Origin: Halanaerobiales bacterium
Lineage (GTDB): Bacteria; Bacillota; Halanaerobiia; Halanaerobiales; JADQBU01
Direction: 5' to 3'
Length of the DNA stretch: 9,518 nucleotides
NCBI GenBank assembly: GCA_016278435.1
Contig: JADQBU010000409.1
Span: 1 to 9,518, forward strand
The notes under the pieces are model-generated. The model saw only the letters and a list, made by a program, of their open reading frames with translations, was not told where the DNA came from and did not search any database. The position numbers were made by a program, and so were the translations under genes. Shown here piece after piece: positions 5,918-9,518 of this stretch; position 1 is the stretch's first letter; the number at the start of each line of letters is the position of its first letter.

Positions 5918-7414
5918 TTACACTCTGCTCAACTTTTTAAAATCATCCTTAAGACTGTGGTAAAGACCCTTAAATATTTCATAAAATTTATTATAGCTTT
6001 TACTGATTTTTTTATCAGGACTAATCCGCCTTTTGACTTTAATAATTTCCTCGGTCTCAGCAAAATTATTATACTCTCCAACACCTACTCCTGCTATTAG
6101 CGCAGCACCAAATGCAGGTCCTTCCTCAATATTTATTAAACTAATTTCTTCCCTCAGTATATCAGCCAGCATCTGCTGCCAGACTTCACTCTTTGCTCCA
6201 CCACCTATAACACGAACTTCATCAATTTTAATTCCCTTTTCTTTTATTAATTCCAGGGAATCGCGCAGGCCGAAACTGACTCCCTCCATAACACTCCTGA
6301 TAAAATGGCCCTGTTCATGTTTACCCGATATCCCAAAAAACACTCCTCTTGCGTTAGAATCAGCATGTGGTGTCCTTTCCCCATATAAATATGGTAAAAA
6401 GATCAGTCCTCCACTTCCTGGATTTACCTTTTCAGCTTTTTTATTCAGGCTTTTGTAATCATAGATATTACAATATAATTTTTCTTTTAACCAGGAAAAA
6501 GACATCCCGGCAGATAACATAACCCCCATCATATACCAGCTTCCGGGTTTTGCATGGTTAAAAAGATGAATTCTTCCTTTATTATCTGCTGCCGGATTAT
6601 CAGATTGAGCCAGAACAACACCAGAAGACCCAATACTAACCATCACTCTTCCCTCTTTTATGATCCCACTTCCTACAGCACCACAAGCATTATCTGCACC
6701 ACCTGCTACTACTGGAGTTCCGATTTCAAGACCTGTTTTCCTGGCGACATTAGCAGTGATTTTACCTGCAATATCTATTGATTTTAAAACGGGTAGTAAA
6801 AATTCTCTATCTATATCAAGATTTTCCAACATTTTTTCTGACCAATTATTTTTCTTGACATCAAATAAAAGAGTTCCTGCTGCATCAGTCACTTCTGCAT
6901 ATATTTCACATGTTAATTTATAACGAATATAATCCTTAGGTAACATAACTTTATATACCTGTTGATAATTTTGAGGTTCGTTTTCCCTCAGCCATAATAT
7001 CTTGGGAGCAGTAAATCCTTCCAGAGCTGGATTAGATACATATTTCATCAAGCTCTTTAGCCCACCGACTTTATCATAAATTTCCTGACACTGTTTACTG
7101 GTTCTGGTATCACTCCATAGGATAGCAGGACGAATAACCTCCATCTTTTCATCCAGGAAAACAGAACTGTGCATCTGTCCAGAAAGGCTGATACCCTTTA
7201 AATTTTTAGTGTTAATATTACTTTCCTTTATAACATTATTAATTACTTTTACAGTTGCTTCCCACCAGTCCTCTGGATTCTGCTCAGCCCAGCCTGCTTC
7301 AGGGGTAATAAGAGAGTAAGAATGGTCTGCAGTAGTAATTACCTTACCATCTACTGATATTAAAATCGCTTTAACACCACTTGTTCCGATATCAAGCCCC
7401 AGTAAATAATTCAT
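5918..7414 (-). CDS. xylB: FGGY-family carbohydrate kinase, xylulokinase type
   Basis: At 498 aa this is a complete FGGY kinase of the length expected for D-xylulose kinase, which phosphorylates a ketopentose at O5 with ATP in the cytoplasm. Visible motifs are DIGTSG (8-13, first phosphate loop, with Asp8), SGQMHSS (78-84), ILWSDTR (98-104), TDAAGTLLFDV (176-186), the catalytic-base region VVAGGADNACGAVG (235-248, Asp241), PYLYGERTPHAD (341-352) and the second ATP signature VIGGGAKSEVWQQMLAD (402-418). These are the XylB subfamily versions, but close paralogues act on other ketoses such as L-xylulose, ribulose or tetruloses, so the substrate is inferred. The start ATG (7414-7412) has AGGAGG 13 bases upstream, an unusually long spacing with no better start. 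It is the last gene of the TRAP-cupin-TIM-barrel run and may also have its own promoter at 7451-7459. Confidence 0.5.
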   Translation of the reverse strand: MNYLLGLDIGTSGVKAILISVDGKVITTADHSYSLITPEAGWAEQNPEDWWEATVKVINNVIKESNINTKNLKGISLSGQMHSSVFLDEKMEVIRPAILWSDTRTSKQCQEIYDKVGGLKSLMKYVSNPALEGFTAPKILWLRENEPQNYQQVYKVMLPKDYIRYKLTCEIYAEVTDAAGTLLFDVKKNNWSEKMLENLDIDREFLLPVLKSIDIAGKITANVARKTGLEIGTPVVAGGADNACGAVGSGIIKEGRVMVSIGSSGVVLAQSDNPAADNKGRIHLFNHAKPGSWYMMGVMLSAGMSFSWLKEKLYCNIYDYKSLNKKAEKVNPGSGGLIFLPYLYGERTPHADSNARGVFFGISGKHEQGHFIRSVMEGVSFGLRDSLELIKEKGIKIDEVRVIGGGAKSEVWQQMLADILREEISLINIEEGPAFGAALIAGVGVGEYNNFAETEEIIKVKRRISPDKKISKSYNKFYEIFKGLYHSLKDDFKKLSRV

Positions 7415-7450
7415 TTTTAATTTTTTACCTCCTATTCTAAATCTGAAAGT

Positions 7451-7459
7451 ATTATATCA
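7451..7459 (-). promoter_or_regulatory. Extended -10 promoter candidate before the kinase gene
   Basis: On the minus strand TGATATAAT (7459-7451) is a perfect TGn-TATAAT extended -10 element. The hexamer 17 bases further upstream (AGTTAT) is a poor -35, which extended -10 promoters tolerate. The predicted start near 7444 gives a leader of about 30 bases that includes the AGGAGG at 7433-7428. It sits in the 97-base gap after the TIM-barrel gene, so the kinase may be transcribed both from the operon and on its own. Confidence 0.5.
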
Positions 7460-7511
7460 TTTATTTAAAAAACATAACTAGTCTATAGATAACACCTTCT
7501 AATTATTTTCT

Positions 7512-8330
7512 TCAAAATAACCTGTTCTTTAAAAATTTGATACCTTCATAAACCCATTTTTCTTCTCTTGCAACTGTTTCCTCAATTGTCTTATTGAAAG
7601 GCGGCCACTGTTCCAGAATAATAGATAAGTTCTTATTTTTTTTAATTATACTTCCCAGTAACCAATTAATATCAAGCTGCCCCTTGCCTGGCTGACAGCC
7701 TCTGATCAACAACCCCATTTGATGATCGACTCTCTCAATAACAAAGTCCTTAAAATGTAGATTGATAACATAAGGTGACAGCTCTGCAATAATCTGTCCC
7801 GGGGTCTCCATAGCCCCGAATGAATTAACAGTATCAAGACAGATTCCTACATAATCACTATCTACTTCTCTTATAATATAAGCAAGTTCCTCGGCTGTAT
7901 GTTTCTCATGATTTTCTATCGCTAAATTTACTCCCGTTTCTTCCAGTTTTGGTATTATTTTTTTTATCAATTTAACAGCTTTACCTAAATTGGAATGATA
8001 ATCAGTCCCGGTAATTACTGTTCTAATTAAATTAGCATCTAACTGCTGCGCTATGTTAATATACTTGATTATATTTTCTGTTTCAATACCCCTGGTACCT
8101 ACTTCCAGACTAATTCCAGCTTTTACGGCTCTTTCTTTAAGTTCATTCAGCTCTGGTTCTGTAAGATGATGGAGAGGTAGATTGTCACAATATTGAATAA
8201 CATCAACTTTCAGTGATATAGCTTTATTAAGAAGATCAAAGACGGATATTACTTTTTGTGGATTTGGATACCCTGCGACTCCTATAGCCCAGGGATAAGA
8301 CCAGGAACCAATTCCTAATTTAATACTCAA
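7512..8330 (-). CDS. Sugar isomerase/epimerase-like TIM-barrel protein (xylose isomerase-like superfamily)
   Basis: The 272-aa product is a single TIM-barrel domain of the AP-endonuclease-2/xylose isomerase-like superfamily, whose members act on sugars with a divalent metal. The metal-ligand set is complete and in order: Glu139 (AIENHEKH), Asp166 (CLDTVN), His192 (NLHFKDF) and Glu240 (ILEQWPP). His141 and the PGKGQLD loop (214-220) are also typical. The N-terminal GIGSWSYPWAIGVAGYP, DNLPLHHL and LEVGTRG segments resemble a subgroup near sugar-acid transport operons, which may include 3-oxo-isoapionate decarboxylase; that link is from memory and weak. The activity could be ketose 3-epimerase, isomerase or decarboxylase. 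The start is TTG (8330-8328) with GGGAGG 7 bases upstream and no in-frame ATG nearby. It lies between the cupin and kinase genes, so it probably makes the kinase's substrate. No signal peptide is seen. Confidence 0.5.
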   Translation of the reverse strand: MSIKLGIGSWSYPWAIGVAGYPNPQKVISVFDLLNKAISLKVDVIQYCDNLPLHHLTEPELNELKERAVKAGISLEVGTRGIETENIIKYINIAQQLDANLIRTVITGTDYHSNLGKAVKLIKKIIPKLEETGVNLAIENHEKHTAEELAYIIREVDSDYVGICLDTVNSFGAMETPGQIIAELSPYVINLHFKDFVIERVDHQMGLLIRGCQPGKGQLDINWLLGSIIKKNKNLSIILEQWPPFNKTIEETVAREEKWVYEGIKFLKNRLF

Positions 8331-8400
8331 ATGATTACCTCCCTTGCGCCTTTTATAGAATGCAGAACAAAAATAAAATAGTTAAACTCAGAATAAATGG

Positions 8401-8423
8401 AGGGCCTGTTTAAAACAGGCCCT
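8401..8423. terminator. Near-perfect 11-bp hairpin, T-run on the plus strand
   Basis: AGGGCCTGTTT (8401-8411) and AAACAGGCCCT (8413-8423) are exact inverted repeats around one base; the practical RNA loop would be about 7 bases with an 8-bp GC-rich stem. The T-rich tail (TTTATTTT, 8423-8430) follows on the plus strand, opposite to all genes here. On the minus strand the stem is followed by CCATTTATTC, so termination there should be poor. It lies 18 bases after the cupin stop and may be an intercistronic stability hairpin or a block to antisense transcription. Confidence 0.5.
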
Positions 8424-8440
8424 TTATTTTCACAATTATG

Positions 8441-8842
8441 TTATTTATTTTCTTCTTTTGCCTTCAGGGCTGCTTCCCGGCATCTATCATAATTATCTTT
8501 AGCTAAATAAGGTGGGATAAAAACTGTAGCCAGTTTTATCTGCTCATAACCGGTATTAATGATCTGATGTTTTTCACCGGCAGGAACCCACATAGCAACA
8601 TCTTCTTTAATCGGAACTTCTTCACCTTCAGAAACACAGATACCTTCACCGGAAACTACATAAATCAGTTCAGGACGGTCATGGTCATGATAATCTGTCC
8701 TTCCCTCTGGTGGTAGGATAGCGTGACTGAAAGTTATCTCTTCTACCCCTTCCTTATCAGGAGCAAATAATACTTTTATTCTTCTCCGATAAGGAGCAGG
8801 AATTTCTACACCTTCTTCTTCCCATGCTTTAACTAATTTCAT
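8441..8842 (-). CDS. Small single-domain cupin protein
   Basis: This is a single conserved beta-barrel cupin of 133 aa. Motif 1 reads GRTDYHDHDRPELIYVVSG and motif 2 VPAGEKHQIIN; together they give the standard 3-His/1-Glu metal site (His52, His54, Glu58 and His92, counted from the chosen start). A metal is therefore probably bound. Small cupins of this kind include sugar isomerases, dioxygenases and ligand-binding proteins, so the reaction is unknown. The neighbours (TRAP permeases upstream, TIM-barrel protein and kinase downstream) suggest a role in handling the imported sugar or sugar acid. An in-frame GTG at 8854-8852 would add four residues, but it abuts AAAGG with no spacing. The ATG at 8842-8840 has GGTGG 8 bases upstream and is preferred. 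The product ends in a charged helix rich in Lys and Glu. Confidence 0.5.
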   Translation of the reverse strand: MKLVKAWEEEGVEIPAPYRRRIKVLFAPDKEGVEEITFSHAILPPEGRTDYHDHDRPELIYVVSGEGICVSEGEEVPIKEDVAMWVPAGEKHQIINTGYEQIKLATVFIPPYLAKDNYDRCREAALKAKEENK

Positions 8843-8891
8843 TTTAAAATCCACCCTTTCTTTAATTTGATTATTTGTGTATTAGATATCA

Positions 8892-8941
8892 GGAGACCAA
8901 TAGTAAGAAGTCTCCGCAAAATCTTTCAAACTACTTCTTAC
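8892..8941 (-). repeat. Two overlapping, mutually exclusive inverted repeats between dctQ and the cupin gene
   Basis: GTAAGAAGT (8903-8911) pairs with ACTTCTTAC (8933-8941), a perfect 9-bp repeat whose upstream arm covers the last codons of dctQ. GGAGAC (8892-8897) pairs with GTCTCC (8910-8915). The two stems share bases 8910-8911, so in RNA they could not both form fully. Neither is followed by a T-run on the minus strand. They may tune mRNA stability or processing between the transporter and enzyme parts of the operon. Confidence 0.5.
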
Positions 8942-9422
8942 AAAGATGATAAATCTCTAAAATAAGATTTAGAGTTGAGTAAAATAACATTAAAAATCCT
9001 GATACAACAATAGATGAATACCAGATTCTTTTGGGCAGCTGTAACATCGGACTGGTTCTTGAACCTGCCCTTTCATAGATTGTTAAACTTGATTTTATCA
9101 TAACAATAATAAATAATATCATCAAAATTACCACAATGATTTTATAAAAACTCTTCAACCGGGGTCTTTCTGCAAAATAACCTTCAAGTAATTCAATTTT
9201 AAGGTGGTCATTATCACGTACCAGTAAAGCAGACCCTAAAAATACAAACCAGGCAAAAGTCAATGTTGTAATTTCATCAGGAGGCTTTAATATAGATATA
9301 TTAAAGTATCGAGCAACTATTTGAGCTGTAACAAACAGGAGTAAAATAACTACCGATAGTGAAATCAATCCTTTTAACAACCCGAACAATTTCTCCTCAA
9401 CATTTTTTAAAAAAGAAGACAT
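8931..9422 (-). CDS. dctQ: TRAP transporter small permease (DctQ type)
   Basis: This 163-aa integral membrane protein is the small subunit of a tripartite ATP-independent periplasmic (TRAP) transporter, which partners the large permease DctM and an extracytoplasmic binding protein to import organic or sugar acids with sodium. Four hydrophobic segments are visible at about residues 17-37, 50-68, 94-111 and 134-157. Between the second and third lies the family loop LLVRDNDHLKIELL; before the fourth is SPMLQLPKRIWYSSIVVSGF, the usual DctQ C-terminal block. A GTG at 9431-9429 would add three residues, but the AGAGGGG ribosome site is only 2 bases before it. The ATG at 9422-9420, 10 bases from that site, is preferred. 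It follows the dctM stop by 21 bases. No binding-protein gene is inside the window, so the substrate cannot be deduced. Family assignment is secure. Confidence 0.5.
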   Translation of the reverse strand: MSSFLKNVEEKLFGLLKGLISLSVVILLLFVTAQIVARYFNISILKPPDEITTLTFAWFVFLGSALLVRDNDHLKIELLEGYFAERPRLKSFYKIIVVILMILFIIVMIKSSLTIYERAGSRTSPMLQLPKRIWYSSIVVSGFLMLFYSTLNLILEIYHLCKK

Positions 9423-9443
9423 AAGACTCACTTCCCCTCTACA

Positions 9444-9518
9444 TTACATTAATAGATTAGGTAACCAAAGGGTTATAGCCGGAATCATGGTGATCAATAA
9501 TAGTACTATTATTAAAGC
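9444..9518 (-). CDS. dctM: TRAP transporter large permease, C-terminal tail (runs off the window)
   Basis: Only the last 24 codons and the TAA stop (9446-9444) are present. The tail is strongly hydrophobic (ALIIVLLLI) and ends MIPAITLWLPNLLM. This matches the very conserved DctM ending, where a final transmembrane helix closes with a Pro-Ala...Leu-Trp-Leu-Pro motif. DctM is the main sodium-coupled translocation subunit of TRAP transporters. The gene precedes dctQ by 21 bases with a ribosome site in between, so the two are co-transcribed. The order dctM then dctQ is the reverse of the common dctP-dctQ-dctM arrangement. Confidence 0.5.
   Translation of the reverse strand, partial: ALIIVLLLITMIPAITLWLPNLLM

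Noticed and set aside
5897..6923. Plus-strand open frames antisense to the kinase
   Set aside because: They overlap a complete FGGY kinase with all its motifs and have no convincing ribosome sites or protein resemblance.
8401..8423. Intrinsic terminator for the cupin transcript
   Set aside because: On the minus strand the stem is followed by CCATTTATTC rather than a T-run, so it was not called as ending the operon.
8843..8854. GTG start for the cupin at 8854
   Set aside because: The purine-rich ribosome site abuts this GTG with no spacing, while the ATG at 8842 has a normally spaced site.

Overview
This is a low-GC window in which every supported gene lies on the minus strand. Strong AGGAGG-type ribosome sites, frequent TTG starts and a TRAP transporter suggest an anaerobic Firmicute-type bacterium. 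The style recalls Halanaerobiales, but no phylogenetic marker is present, so that is only a guess. Transcription runs from high to low coordinates, and the layout below follows that direction.

Block A (9518 to about 5803) looks like a carbohydrate-uptake and catabolism operon. In order it holds the C-terminal tail of a TRAP large permease (dctM), the TRAP small permease (dctQ), a small cupin, a sugar isomerase/epimerase-like TIM-barrel protein with a complete Glu-Asp-His-Glu metal site, and an FGGY kinase of the xylulokinase type. The likely logic is import of a sugar or sugar acid, conversion to a ketose and phosphorylation by the kinase. The substrate cannot be read from the sequence. An internal hairpin (8401-8423) and an extended -10 promoter (7451-7459) may adjust expression within the block. 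A hairpin plus T-rich run (5803-5844) ends it.

Block B (5809 to 2473) starts with a 531-bp gene-free stretch. It holds an orphan 63-codon open frame without a normal start, then a cluster of GGACA/TGTCC elements that includes a perfect 15-bp inverted repeat. Next comes a large soluble cyclic-di-GMP enzyme (GAF, three PAS domains, GGDEF, HD-GYP). All signature motifs of both the synthase and the phosphodiesterase are intact, and it starts at TTG behind a perfect Shine-Dalgarno sequence. Downstream is a tiny, problematic reading frame behind a strong ribosome site, then an AT-rich hairpin and a good intrinsic terminator.

Block C (about 2417 to 1) has a candidate promoter, a LysR-type regulator, a WecE/RffA-type dTDP-sugar aminotransferase and the start of a family 2 glycosyltransferase. 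The three genes are tightly packed. They look like the front of a surface-glycan operon led by its own regulator.

No tRNA, rRNA, CRISPR array or complete mobile element was seen. The least explained sequences are the repeat cluster at 5459-5576, the small frame at 2534-2608 and the orphan frame at 5618-5809.
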